DNA of 46,372 nt from assembly GCA_028874335.1 (NCBI GenBank), contig JAPPJY010000032.1:1-46372 (forward strand). The letters are read 5' to 3'. The DNA is from Gemmatimonadota bacterium (GTDB lineage Bacteria; Latescibacterota; UBA2968; GCA-2709665). The translations under genes were made by a program, and so were the position numbers. This document shows positions 33,642 through 42,154 of the stretch, piece by piece; position 1 is the stretch's first letter; each line of letters opens with the position of its first letter. The notes under the pieces were generated by a model. That model saw only the letters and a program-made list of their open reading frames with translations. It was not told where the DNA came from and searched no databases.

Positions 33642-35688
33642 ATCGTTGCCGGGCGCGAACGTCGTATTGCTTGGCACAGGCATCGGAACCGAAACCGGCA
33701 TCGACGGCGGGTTCCGCCTGGCGGGTCTGCCGCCCGGCGCGTACACCCTGTCGGTTTCGATGCTGGGTTACTCGCCTCGCGTCCTGAAGGACGTTCCGGT
33801 TGCGGCGGACGATACCCTGCGGCTTTCCGTCCGACTCGCGCCTTCGCCGATCCGGATGCCCGCCATCGTGGTCTCCGCAACCAAACGCGCGCGAAACGCG
33901 GTCGACGCGCCGACAAGCGTGTCGCTCATCGGCGCGGAGGAAATCGAATCCGACAATTCCACCACGTTGAACGAATCCCTGGAATACGTGCCCGGCGTCA
34001 ATATGGTGGGAGGCCAGGTCAACATCAGGGGGTCCAGCGGTTATTCCCGCGGTACCGGAAGCCGCGTACTCATGCTGATCGACGGCTTCCCGGCGCTGTC
34101 AGCCGATAACGCCGACGTCAAGTGGGACGCCATTCCGATGGACCAGATCGCGCGCGTGGAAATCATCAAGGGCGCCGGCTCCGCACTCTACGGCACGGGC
34201 GCGCTCGGGGGCATCATCAACGTCATAACCCGGAATCCGTCGCCGGAACCGGAGACGCTCTTTCGGTTCCTGGGCGGCCGGTACAGCGAACCCGGCCATC
34301 CGGAGTGGCGCTGGTCGTCGAGCGGGAGATTTTACGAAGGCACGGACATCAGCCATTCCCGACAGTCCGGGAACACCGGGTTCATTCTGGGCGCGGGGCA
34401 GAAGTGGACCAACGGATTCCGGGAAAACGCGTGGCACAGGAGATACAAGCTCTACGGCAAACTCAGACACCGGTTCAAGGCCGCGGCAACGTTGACCGCA
34501 ACCTGCAACTGGGCCCTTGACGATCACGGCACCTTTGTGCTGTGGAAGGACAGAAACGAGCCCCTGGAGGTGCCGGAGAGCGCCAGAGGAGACAAGACCG
34601 TATCCCAGAAACTGAACCTGAACGTGGATTTCTATCATCTGCTCAATCCCCGAACGGGCTATCGACTCAAATCTTTCGTGTATCGAACGGAATTCGACAA
34701 CGAAATCGGCGGGAGAACGTCGTCGGAAGCGTACAAGATTGGGCAGGAGCTCCAGTTGGATCTCCAGCCGGCCGGGAAGGTGGCGCTGACGGTCGGCGCA
34801 CAGTGGATTCACGACATCGTAAACTCGTCAGATCATCTCTTCGGCGACCACACCGGGCTCAACCTGGCGGCCTATGCCCAGGCCGAAATCGAACCCGCGG
34901 ACCGGATGACGCTGTCGGCGGGCAGCCGCTACGACCGATATCGCACGGACGAACGGGACGCGGAGATCCGTCTGAGCCCCAAGCTGGGTTTCTCGTACCG
35001 AACATCCGGAAACACCACGTTACGCGGCACCCTGGGATGGGGTTTCAGAGGACCCTCAATCGCCGAAATCTACACCGACGCCACCTTCTCCGCGATTCCC
35101 ATTGTTCCCAATACCGGCCTTGTGGCCGAAAGGAGCATCTCCTCCGAAGTCGCGCTGGATCACCGTCCTTCGCCCTGGTCGGTCATCAGCGCCGCCGCAT
35201 TCTGGAGCCGCTACCAGGACCTCGTGGAGGCCAGGCCGGACGCCTCCGGCGTCGTGCAGTTCAGGAACGTGGCGAGGGGCCGTATTGCCGGCGTCGAGGC
35301 GAGCCTGGCCGCGGCGATCGATCCGGTTCGCCTGGAAGGAAACTATACGTTGATTCGCGCGATTGAAAACCTGCCGGAGGGGGACCTTCCGCTGCCCTAT
35401 CGCCCCCGGCACATCGCCACCGCCGGTCTACAGACCACGTTCGGCCGGCTCAAGCTGGAAGGCCGATTCAGATTCAGAAGCCGGATCCTGCGCGCATCCG
35501 GACTGTTGCCGGAAGGAAACCGCGATCTCATACCGGTCTATCTGCTCGACCTCTCGGCCTCCTGCGCGTTCGGAGAGGTCCAGGTGGTGCTGAAAGCGCA
35601 TAACGCTCTGGAGTACAACTACGCCGTTGTCGAACGCAATCTGGGTTCGCCCAGACGTATTTCGCTCGGCATAACGGCCAGGCACTGA
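33475..35688 (+). CDS. TonB-dependent outer-membrane receptor
   Basis: About 737 residues. After an N-terminal signal peptide (FAQVFCLLCLLFPGSALEAE) comes a carboxypeptidase-regulatory-like domain (SGTIVGRTTDETTGE to SMLGYSPRVLKDVPV), then a plug domain (IVVSATKRARNAVDAPTSVS; VLMLIDGFPAL; VEIIKGAGSALYGTGALGG), and a 22-stranded barrel to the C-terminus, which ends ITARH rather than the usual aromatic. It imports siderophores, cobalamin or oligosaccharides through TonB; ligand unknown. The start is uncertain: ATG 33475 is the nearest to the signal peptide and overlaps the lipoprotein frame by 167 bases; no later ATG/GTG/TTG is in frame before the hydrophobic core. Its TGA stop is part of a MITE-A target site. 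Confidence 0.9.
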   Translation: MSISRPISTSCRAPIGRIGTFAQVFCLLCLLFPGSALEAETSGTIVGRTTDETTGESLPGANVVLLGTGIGTETGIDGGFRLAGLPPGAYTLSVSMLGYSPRVLKDVPVAADDTLRLSVRLAPSPIRMPAIVVSATKRARNAVDAPTSVSLIGAEEIESDNSTTLNESLEYVPGVNMVGGQVNIRGSSGYSRGTGSRVLMLIDGFPALSADNADVKWDAIPMDQIARVEIIKGAGSALYGTGALGGIINVITRNPSPEPETLFRFLGGRYSEPGHPEWRWSSSGRFYEGTDISHSRQSGNTGFILGAGQKWTNGFRENAWHRRYKLYGKLRHRFKAAATLTATCNWALDDHGTFVLWKDRNEPLEVPESARGDKTVSQKLNLNVDFYHLLNPRTGYRLKSFVYRTEFDNEIGGRTSSEAYKIGQELQLDLQPAGKVALTVGAQWIHDIVNSSDHLFGDHTGLNLAAYAQAEIEPADRMTLSAGSRYDRYRTDERDAEIRLSPKLGFSYRTSGNTTLRGTLGWGFRGPSIAEIYTDATFSAIPIVPNTGLVAERSISSEVALDHRPSPWSVISAAAFWSRYQDLVEARPDASGVVQFRNVARGRIAGVEASLAAAIDPVRLEGNYTLIRAIENLPEGDLPLPYRPRHIATAGLQTTFGRLKLEGRFRFRSRILRASGLLPEGNRDLIPVYLLDLSASCAFGEVQVVLKAHNALEYNYAVVERNLGSPRRISLGITARH

Positions 35689-35877
35689 GAAGTTGTCCTA
35701 AAATTACCGGTGAGTTCCCGAGCGCGGGCGAAAAGGCGGCGGTCAAGGCGGGAAAGCCCGCCCATATGTTAATGTATCGTGGCTGCGCGCCCCTCGCCAC
35801 TCTTGGGTGGGTTTGACCAACGCCGACCGGCGCTTTTGCAGCCGCGCGAAGACCGCCGGGAATTTTAAGGCAGCTTC
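35689..35877. mobile_element. MITE-A copy 4 (189 bp), between the TonB receptor and quinone oxidoreductase genes
   Basis: Ends: GAAGTTGTCCTAAAATT (35689-35705, two changes from consensus) and the reverse complement of GAAGCTGCCTTAAAATT (35861-35877). The flanks are TGA (35686-35688) and TAA (35878-35880), an imperfect 3-bp TNA duplication. TGA is also the receptor's stop codon, so insertion occurred exactly at the end of the gene. The centre contains a GTGGC/GCCAC hairpin (35780-35801). The right end is 11 bases from the GAAGGAG of the following gene. Confidence 0.85.
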
Positions 35878-35899
35878 TAAAACCCCGAAGGAGAATTTC

Positions 35900-36868
35900 A
35901 TGAAAGCGATTCAAGTTGACCGCACCGGCGGACCCGAGGTCCTCCTATTTAAGGACGTACCGAATCCCGAACCCGGCCCGAACGAGGTACTGGTCAGAAT
36001 CGATGCCATCGGTCTGAACTATATAGACACCTACCACCGCACGGGCCTCTATCCGTTGGACCTGCCCTTCATTCCCGGCCTCGAGGCCGCGGGTACGGTG
36101 GCGGCCCTGGGTACCGACGCCACGGACTTCCGGCCGGGAGAACTCGTCGCCTACGCGGGAGTGCCGGGTTCCTACGCCGAACTCGTCGCAGCCCCGCAGG
36201 AGAGACTCGTCAGACTCCCGGATGGCGTGGATGCCGTTGCCGGCGCGGCCGCCATGCTCCAGGGAATGACCTCCCACTATCTCGTTCACAGCACCTGCAA
36301 CGTCCTGGAAGGCGACACCGTTCTCATCCACGCGGCGGCGGGGGGCGTGGGGCTCATTCTGGTTCAGATGGCGAAGATGCGGGGCGCGCGCGTCATCGGT
36401 ACGGTGTCAACGGAGGAAAAGGCGCAACTGGCCCGGGACGCCGGAGCGGATGAAGTCATAAGATACACCGAACAGGATTTCGAAGCCGAAGTCAAACGGC
36501 TCACCGACGGCCGGGGCGTTCACGTCGCATACGATTCGGTGGGTAAAACCACGTGGGAGAAGAGCATGAATTGCCTGTGTCCCAGGGGCTACCTCGTGCT
36601 GTTCGGCAATGCCAGCGGTCCGGTGCCGCCGGTCGATCCGCTGCTGCTTTCCCGTCTCGGCTCGATCTTTCTGACGCGACCCACCCTTGTCGACTACACT
36701 GCGAACCGGGAAGAGCTGGAGCTTCGGGCGGGGGACGTGCTTGGCTGGATTCAATCGGGGAAGCTCAATCTGCGGATCGACCGTACCCTGCCCCTTTCGG
36801 ATGCCCGGGAAGCCCACCGGCTGCTGGAAGGCAGACGAACGACGGGTAAAGTGCTCCTGATCCCGTAG
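35900..36868 (+). CDS. qor: NADPH:quinone oxidoreductase (zeta-crystallin-like MDR)
   Basis: 322 residues of the zinc-free medium-chain dehydrogenase family. MKAIQVDRTGGPEVL, GLNYIDTYHRTGLYPLDLPF and HAAAGGVGLILVQMAKMRGA (nucleotide loop near residue 145) are typical of QorA; GQ is conserved as LQGMTSHYL. It carries one-electron-safe reduction of quinones or enones. ATG 35900 has GAAGGAG 7 bases upstream. MITE-A copy 4 lies immediately before this site, so the promoter is either within the element or is readthrough from the receptor gene. Confidence 0.9.
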   Translation: MKAIQVDRTGGPEVLLFKDVPNPEPGPNEVLVRIDAIGLNYIDTYHRTGLYPLDLPFIPGLEAAGTVAALGTDATDFRPGELVAYAGVPGSYAELVAAPQERLVRLPDGVDAVAGAAAMLQGMTSHYLVHSTCNVLEGDTVLIHAAAGGVGLILVQMAKMRGARVIGTVSTEEKAQLARDAGADEVIRYTEQDFEAEVKRLTDGRGVHVAYDSVGKTTWEKSMNCLCPRGYLVLFGNASGPVPPVDPLLLSRLGSIFLTRPTLVDYTANREELELRAGDVLGWIQSGKLNLRIDRTLPLSDAREAHRLLEGRRTTGKVLLIP

Positions 36869-36882
36869 ATATAGAACAAATA

Positions 36883-36911
36883 GGTGGGCCGAACGAAACG
36901 TCCGGCCCGCC
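36883..36911. terminator. Bidirectional hairpin terminator between convergent genes
   Basis: GGTGGGCCG (36883-36891) pairs with CGGCCCGCC (36903-36911) with one G-T wobble. On the minus strand it is followed by TATTTGTTCTATAT, a fair U-rich tract, ending the CnbZ-like transcript; on the plus strand it would also stop the qor transcript, though without a T run. Confidence 0.5.
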
Positions 36912-36974
36912 CTGAGAATGCGCCGAATCGCGCCCTGGCGAAGGCCGGGCGAATTCGGTCCATGTCATGCGGAA

Positions 36975-37724
36975 TCAGATGCGAATTTCGCGCCTGACGC
37001 CACGGATGTCCATCTCGAACTCAATCCCGATCACCGGCGGGCGCGCCAGGTACAACCTGATGCCGTGACGCTGCGCCGCCCCCACGCCAGCCAGCACGAC
37101 CTCGTCCAGCAGGCGGTCCAGCCGGTGCGCCGTGTAAACGTCCACGGCTGTCACCTCACCCCAGGCCGCTCCCACCCCCGCCAGCCGGTCCGTCATCACC
37201 TGCACCACGTATGCCGCCTTTTCCATCATCGCGACCGGGCCTGTCTCCCCCCGCCTGACGATGCCGTCGCGCACGAGTTCGCCTTCACGCAGTTCACCCG
37301 CGCCCGCGATGACGAACGTCCGGCCGTTTTCTTCGCGGCAGGGCACCGTGTAAGAAAAACCGTGCATCGTGGTTTCGTCCGGCGGCTGGTATAAGGGCGC
37401 GACATTGGTTCGAGCTACCGGATTCATTCCGTCCACGTACAGGTCCCAGGATGCCAGGAGTTCGCAGTATTCCTCGTTGAACCTGATGAATCCGTCCATC
37501 GGATGCGGTTTCGGGCAACGGAGTTCCACACCGCAAAGCGCGTGCCGTCCCCGACCCGACTCGCGAAGATGCGCGTCCACCTTCTCGAACCCCTCGCGCC
37601 AGGGAAGCGGTTCCGTCAACGTCGCATGTACGACCTCGTATCCCTTGGCGGCGATGGCGCCGCACGAATAGGGTTCTATTCCCTTGAGGAATTGATATTG
37701 ACCTTTTATATTCTCAAAAAGCAT
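36975..37724 (-). CDS. CnbZ-like (2-amino-5-chloromuconate deaminase family) protein
   Basis: 249 residues. The sequence resembles a family typified by CnbZ, a deaminase of the chloronitrobenzene pathway, distantly related to RidA-type proteins: QFLKGIEPYSCGAIAAKGYE at the start, LRCPKPHPMDGFIRFN, VDGMNPVARTNVAPL, and RTFVIAGAGEL. I recognise the family from these blocks but not a specific function; deamination of an enamine or imine is a fair guess (inference). The ATG at 37724 is 51 bases after the M42 peptidase stop, same strand. No aromatic-degradation genes are nearby, so an unrelated housekeeping role is possible. Confidence 0.55.
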   Translation of the reverse strand: MLFENIKGQYQFLKGIEPYSCGAIAAKGYEVVHATLTEPLPWREGFEKVDAHLRESGRGRHALCGVELRCPKPHPMDGFIRFNEEYCELLASWDLYVDGMNPVARTNVAPLYQPPDETTMHGFSYTVPCREENGRTFVIAGAGELREGELVRDGIVRRGETGPVAMMEKAAYVVQVMTDRLAGVGAAWGEVTAVDVYTAHRLDRLLDEVVLAGVGAAQRHGIRLYLARPPVIGIEFEMDIRGVRREIRI

Positions 37725-37775
37725 AAATGCAGACCACGGCTTTCCGCCACGTGCGAAGCGCGCGCGTGCCGACGC

Positions 37776-38834
37776 TCAATCCAGGGGATTTTTCAGGTAT
37801 GCCATCAGCAGCCGGGCCGAGTTGACGATCCCTTTCATCGAACAGATCTCGTACCCGTGGGTATTCTCGCCGGGATACGCGATGCAGGCCGACCGGCCGG
37901 CCGACCCGGCGCGTTTGGCGATACTGGCGTCGCTCCCGTAGGACGTTACCACCGCCGGCTGCGTATCAAACCCCATGCGCGTTGCCAGCGCTTCCAGGTG
38001 GCGCAGCGTCCGTTCGTGGTAAACGCCGGTCGCGTCGGCCCAGAGCAGAACCGGACTTCCGCAGTTCCGGATCTGATACTCTTCGGCCACGGGTGCTATA
38101 TCCAGCGCAACGGCCGTCTGGGCCGGCAACTGTCCGATCGAATACGCGGCGCCCTGCGCGCCTATCTCCTCCTCTGAACTGGCGATGAGATACACGTCAT
38201 GCGGCGGCGGCGTCTCCGCCAGCTGCCTGGCCGCCTCGATCAGAACCGCGAGTCCCGCCCTGCAGTCCAGGTTGTAACCGCAGATGAAGTCCCCCAGAAA
38301 CACCGGCGGTTTCCGGCAACGCGCCAGCACCGCCTTGCTGCCTCGATGCACGCCCAGATCCCGCAGTTCCGCGGCGGTGCGCTTGGTCTCGATCCAGAAC
38401 TTCCCCCATTCGACCGCCTTGCCGGACTTTAAGGAACCCGCGGGACTCTCATCGGAAACATGCTTGGAGCCCACGGACAGAATGCCCGTCACCGGCTCAC
38501 CTTCGGTCAGCACGTCAACCGGCCCTTCGCCGACCGCCCAGGCGTGGAGCCCGCCCAGCGGCCGCACCCGAAGGCGTCCATCGTCCTGGACGCGCCTGAC
38601 CATGAGTGAGATTTCGTCCTTGTGCGCCGTGACGGCAACGGGCGGGCCGTCGCCCCGTCCTCTGAAGTGGACCACGATGCTCTCGGCCGCATCCTGCCAG
38701 ACCGACGCCGCGAGGGGACGCACCTCGTCCATCACGATGGCGTCCACTTCGCCTTCCGCCCCCGGCGGAGCATGCGCCGTAAGAAGCCTTTCCAGCAACT
38801 TCATCAGGCGATTTCGATCAACTGACACATCCAT
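37776..38834 (-). CDS. M42 family metallopeptidase (glutamyl aminopeptidase/endoglucanase-like)
   Basis: 352 residues, the usual size. Cocatalytic metal ligands and catalytic residues appear in order: VTAHKDEISLMV (His), NLDCRAGLAVL (Asp), ASSEEEIGAQGA (general base Glu and metal Glu), LDIAPVAEE (Asp) and GENTHGYEICS (His). M42 enzymes are large tetrahedral (TET) aminopeptidases clearing peptides in the cytoplasm. ATG 38834 is used because GGAGG lies 7 bases upstream; an open extension to 38876 lacks support. Divergent from the sigma-factor gene. Confidence 0.92.
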   Translation of the reverse strand: MDVSVDRNRLMKLLERLLTAHAPPGAEGEVDAIVMDEVRPLAASVWQDAAESIVVHFRGRGDGPPVAVTAHKDEISLMVRRVQDDGRLRVRPLGGLHAWAVGEGPVDVLTEGEPVTGILSVGSKHVSDESPAGSLKSGKAVEWGKFWIETKRTAAELRDLGVHRGSKAVLARCRKPPVFLGDFICGYNLDCRAGLAVLIEAARQLAETPPPHDVYLIASSEEEIGAQGAAYSIGQLPAQTAVALDIAPVAEEYQIRNCGSPVLLWADATGVYHERTLRHLEALATRMGFDTQPAVVTSYGSDASIAKRAGSAGRSACIAYPGENTHGYEICSMKGIVNSARLLMAYLKNPLD

Positions 38835-38912
38835 CGCAATGCCTCCAGACGATGCCAAAGGGTCACCGCCGTGCATCCCGGAATTCGCTGCCGTCCGCGC
38901 GGGAGATTTCGC

Positions 38913-38941
38913 TTGACATCAAACGGGAAACACGGAATATT
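38913..38941 (+). promoter_or_regulatory. Sigma70-type promoter for the sigma-factor gene
   Basis: TTGACA (38913-38918) and AATATT (38936-38941) are 17 bases apart and lie 82 bases upstream of the GTG at 39023. Confidence 0.5.
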
Positions 38942-39022
38942 CAATTTGGTTATAAAACGTATATCCTCCCGCAGGCTGCATGATCCCGTCCATCAATCGC
39001 AGAACCGCCTGAGGTGATCTTC

Positions 39023-39886
39023 GTGGCCAGAAAGAGCGGAATCTACCGCAATGAGGTGAAAGATTCATTGCACCGCTACCTGGAAGACGTCGCCACGTCT
39101 GAGCCGCTGACGTCCCGGGAGGAAGTCTTTCTTGCCCGTCGCATCAAAAAGGGAGACCTCGAAGCCCGCAGGAAGCTCGTCGAAGCCAACCTTCGATTCG
39201 TCATCACCGTGGCCAGGGAGTACCAGAACCAGGGCGTGCCGCTGGCGGACCTGATCAGCGCGGGAAACCTCGGACTCATTACGGCGGCGGAAAGATTCGA
39301 CGAAACCAAGGGCTTCAAGTTCATATCCTACGCGGTCTGGTGGATTCGCCAGTCCATCCTGCAGACGCTGGCCGAACACTCCAGGGTCGTGCGTCTACCG
39401 CTCAACCGGGTGGACCTTCTGCGCCGCATATCCCGATACGTCAACAACCGGCAACAGGAAACGTCCGGGCGCCCCCCCGAAGAAGAGATCGCGGAGGAGT
39501 TGGGAATCACGGTCGAGCAGGTGGTCGATACCCTTGCCAGCGGACAGCGCATCCTGTCGCTGGACATGACCTTCGGCGACGACGAAGAAAACAGCCTGCT
39601 GGAAGTCATGACAGACGAAAACCAGGAGTCGCCCGACCATCTCCTCCTGCAGAATTCACTGGAACATGAGATCTTCGCGGCCCTGGATACGCTTGAAGAA
39701 AGGGAACGTGAGGTTATTCGCCTCTATTTCGGCCTGGGCGGCGACGCCGAGATGACCCTGGAGGAAATCGGTATCCGGTTCAGACTTACCCGTGAACGCG
39801 TAAGGCAGATCAAGGAAAAAGCGCTCCGGAAGCTCCGTCACCCCACTCGCGGCCGGAAACTCATGCCCTATTCGGACGGCGCCTGA
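39023..39886 (+). CDS. RNA polymerase sigma factor, RpoD/SigA family
   Basis: 287 residues without region 1.1. Order: region 1.2 (SLHRYLEDVATSEPLTSREE), region 2 (ANLRFVITVAREYQNQGVPL, DLISAGNLGLITAAERFD, KFISYAVWWIRQSI), region 3 (RPPEEEIAEELG), region 4 (LEEREREVIRLYFGL with the HTH FRLTRERVRQIKEKALRKL). This is the primary or near-primary sigma of the compact type common in FCB bacteria. The start is GTG 39023, with GAGGT 7 bases upstream, rather than the GTG at 39014, which is inside that site. A terminator follows at once. Its presence fits the -35/-10 promoters found in the window. Confidence 0.93.
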   Translation: MARKSGIYRNEVKDSLHRYLEDVATSEPLTSREEVFLARRIKKGDLEARRKLVEANLRFVITVAREYQNQGVPLADLISAGNLGLITAAERFDETKGFKFISYAVWWIRQSILQTLAEHSRVVRLPLNRVDLLRRISRYVNNRQQETSGRPPEEEIAEELGITVEQVVDTLASGQRILSLDMTFGDDEENSLLEVMTDENQESPDHLLLQNSLEHEIFAALDTLEEREREVIRLYFGLGGDAEMTLEEIGIRFRLTRERVRQIKEKALRKLRHPTRGRKLMPYSDGA

Positions 39887-39910
39887 ACACGGAAGTTAAT
39901 ACAAGAGTGA

Positions 39911-39941
39911 GGCCGGACGGCAGGAACGTCCGGCCTTTTTT
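39911..39941 (+). terminator. Rho-independent terminator after the sigma-factor gene
   Basis: A perfect 9-bp stem GGCCGGACG (39911-39919) with CGTCCGGCC (39927-39935) is followed directly by TTTTTT (39936-39941). Confidence 0.92.
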
Positions 39942-39945
39942 CGTA

Positions 39946-40788
39946 CTATCTTCCCTTCGCGATATCAAGCAGTTCTTCAGCCGTAGCCCACAGCAGCGGA
40001 ACGACAAGGTCCTCCTGAACCGAGCCGTCGTGCATACCGCGGCTTCCGCCATCGTCCGCGGCGCGCTCCGGAGACTCATGCATGCCATGGTCCGCCACGA
40101 CGACCACCCCGTATCCGGACGTCGCGAGACCGGCCAGCAGCCCCTTCAGATTCCTGTCCATCCCGGAGGCGGTCTGCCGGACCTCCGGCGAGTAGGGACC
40201 GTACCGGTGACCCGCTTCGTCCACGTCAAGTAGATGAACAAACGCGAACTCCGGCGAATGTTCGAGGATCAGACCGGGAACCCGGGCGTAGATCTCCAGA
40301 TCGTTTCGCTCCGTTGCCAGTACCGTCCGGTCGGCAAACCGCTCGACGTCCAGTCCCGCCACATCCCTCTCGTGGACGGCCATCAAGGTCTGCCCGCCGG
40401 CGTCCCGCACGCGGTTGAAAACGGAATCCATGCGGGGTGACCGGGTCGCCTGGATCATCGTCTGCAGGTCCGTGACGCCGTGCGAGGACGGCGACACGCC
40501 GGTCAACATGGTTGAAATGCATATGTAGGTCATCGAGGGCAGCACGGAGTGGATCTCTCGATGCCGAAGGTCCCCGAGCCGGTTGAGAAACGGCACGTCG
40601 CCGCGAACATGGGCCCACAGCGACGAGCCGAAACCGTCCACCACCACCAATGCAAGCCGATCGGCCGCTCGAAGGGTGTCCACGACTTCATCGATCGGCG
40701 CCGCCTCGGCGCCGCGGGGCGCGGTCACGTCGAGTATGCGCGATATGGTCGGCGCGATTGCCCTCAAGTCGATTATCTCAGCCATCAT
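39946..40788 (-). CDS. Alkaline-phosphatase-superfamily phosphodiesterase/phosphatase
   Basis: 280 residues of the alkaline phosphatase/nucleotide pyrophosphatase fold. LALVVVDGFG near residue 45 holds the first metal Asp; the nucleophile region is SVLPSMTYICISTMLTG (Thr); VHLLDVDEAGHRYGPYS gives the second metal Asp and His; VVVVADHGMHE the third. No signal peptide, so cytoplasmic. The substrate is unknown (nucleotide diesters or phosphonates are possible). Two ATGs lie side by side at 40788 and 40785. It overlaps the end of murD by 11 bases and closes the gene chain from the membrane protein. It ends 5 bases from the sigma terminator. Confidence 0.85.
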   Translation of the reverse strand: MMAEIIDLRAIAPTISRILDVTAPRGAEAAPIDEVVDTLRAADRLALVVVDGFGSSLWAHVRGDVPFLNRLGDLRHREIHSVLPSMTYICISTMLTGVSPSSHGVTDLQTMIQATRSPRMDSVFNRVRDAGGQTLMAVHERDVAGLDVERFADRTVLATERNDLEIYARVPGLILEHSPEFAFVHLLDVDEAGHRYGPYSPEVRQTASGMDRNLKGLLAGLATSGYGVVVVADHGMHESPERAADDGGSRGMHDGSVQEDLVVPLLWATAEELLDIAKGR

Positions 40789-42154
40789 CCGTCCTCATAT
40801 CCAGAACCAGCTGCCTGAACCGATCGCCGCGCTCCGTGAAATTGCGAAAGCGGTCGTAGCTTGCCGATGCCGGAGAAAACAACACCGTACTGCCCGGTGC
40901 TGCACGTTTCGCCGCGGCGGACACCGCATCGTCCAGTGAATCCGCCCTCAGGATGCGTGTCGTGGACCCGGCCGGCACCGAAGCCGCGATCGCGTCCGAC
41001 GTCTGACCCATGAGGACCAGATGCGATACCCGACGCCCGATTTGTCGGCCCAGCGTGCTGAATGCCAGACCCTTGTCGTATCCACCCGCAATCAACACCA
41101 GACCCGGAGGAAGGGCCGAGAGCGCCACCTGCGTCCGATCCGGACTTGTCGCAATGGAGTCGTTATAGTAAGTGACACCCCGGATTTCGGCTACCCGTTC
41201 CAGGCGATGGGACAGGCCCTTGAATGTACGCAGTACGGCCGCAATGTCCGATTCAGCCACGCCGTTGGAAAGCGCCGCTCCGCTGGCGGCCAGTGCGTTT
41301 GACAGGTTATGCTTTCCGGGAAGCGCCACCTCGCCGGCCGGACAGACGGTTTTTTCGAAACCGCCGATCCGGTGTCGTATCTCGCCATCGACCAGGTAGA
41401 CGTCGGCCCGAGATGCCGGCTGCGCGCTGAATACGATACGGCGCCCGTCACCGGACCACCGCCGCACCTCCGGGTCGTCTCCATTCAATACCGCGACGTC
41501 CCGTACATCCTGATGCGCGACGATCTGCCGTTTCGCCCGCTTGTAGACCTCCAGCGAGCCATGTATATCGAGGTGATTGGGGGCAAAATTCGTAACCACG
41601 GCGGTCTGCGGGCTCCATTTCATTTCAGTCAGCCGATCCAGCTGAAAGCTGGAGAGTTCGAGGACGACGCGAGTGTCTGCCGTGATTTCATCGAGTTCAT
41701 TCAGTAAAGAACCGCCGATATTCCCGCCCACCATCGTCCGTGGGTACCTGCGTCGTATCATCTCCCCGGCCAGCGAAGTGGTCGTCGTCTTTCCGCTGCT
41801 GCCCGTGATTCCCACGACCGGCGCCTTGCAGCGCTCCGCAAACAGGCAGATCTCCGTTGTTACGGGGATTCCACGTTTTCCGGCATCCTTCAGGAACGGG
41901 GACGACCGGGGCACCCCAGGGTTGGCCACGATAAGGTCCGCGGCACGGAAATCCGCCGCCTCGTGTCCGCCCAGCCTGTAGACGACCGGCAGCGTATCGA
42001 GTGCTTTCAGGGACTCCCGGAGCGCCTCCGCGGGCCGCAGATCGGTAACGGTCACCCGTGCGCCCTCTTTGCACAGAAACCGAACCGCACCCACGCCCCC
42101 GCCGAACAGGCCCAGGCCCATCACAAGCACCCGCCGCCCGTCCAGCGGCATCAT
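40778..42154 (-). CDS. murD: UDP-N-acetylmuramoyl-L-alanine:D-glutamate ligase MurD
   Basis: 458 residues. MurD adds D-glutamate to UDP-MurNAc-L-Ala in peptidoglycan synthesis. Order: Rossmann-like N-domain (VLVMGLGLFGGGVGAVRFL), central ATP site (VVGITGSSGKTTTTSLAGE), VLELSSFQLD, NFAPNHLDIHGS, and the C-domain (YYNDSIATSPD, LIAGGYDKGLAF). No mur/fts cluster is adjacent, which is unusual: murD normally lies in the dcw cluster. The ATG at 42154 overlaps the cysC stop in an ATGA. Confidence 0.95.
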   Translation of the reverse strand: MMPLDGRRVLVMGLGLFGGGVGAVRFLCKEGARVTVTDLRPAEALRESLKALDTLPVVYRLGGHEAADFRAADLIVANPGVPRSSPFLKDAGKRGIPVTTEICLFAERCKAPVVGITGSSGKTTTTSLAGEMIRRRYPRTMVGGNIGGSLLNELDEITADTRVVLELSSFQLDRLTEMKWSPQTAVVTNFAPNHLDIHGSLEVYKRAKRQIVAHQDVRDVAVLNGDDPEVRRWSGDGRRIVFSAQPASRADVYLVDGEIRHRIGGFEKTVCPAGEVALPGKHNLSNALAASGAALSNGVAESDIAAVLRTFKGLSHRLERVAEIRGVTYYNDSIATSPDRTQVALSALPPGLVLIAGGYDKGLAFSTLGRQIGRRVSHLVLMGQTSDAIAASVPAGSTTRILRADSLDDAVSAAAKRAAPGSTVLFSPASASYDRFRNFTERGDRFRQLVLDMRTDDG

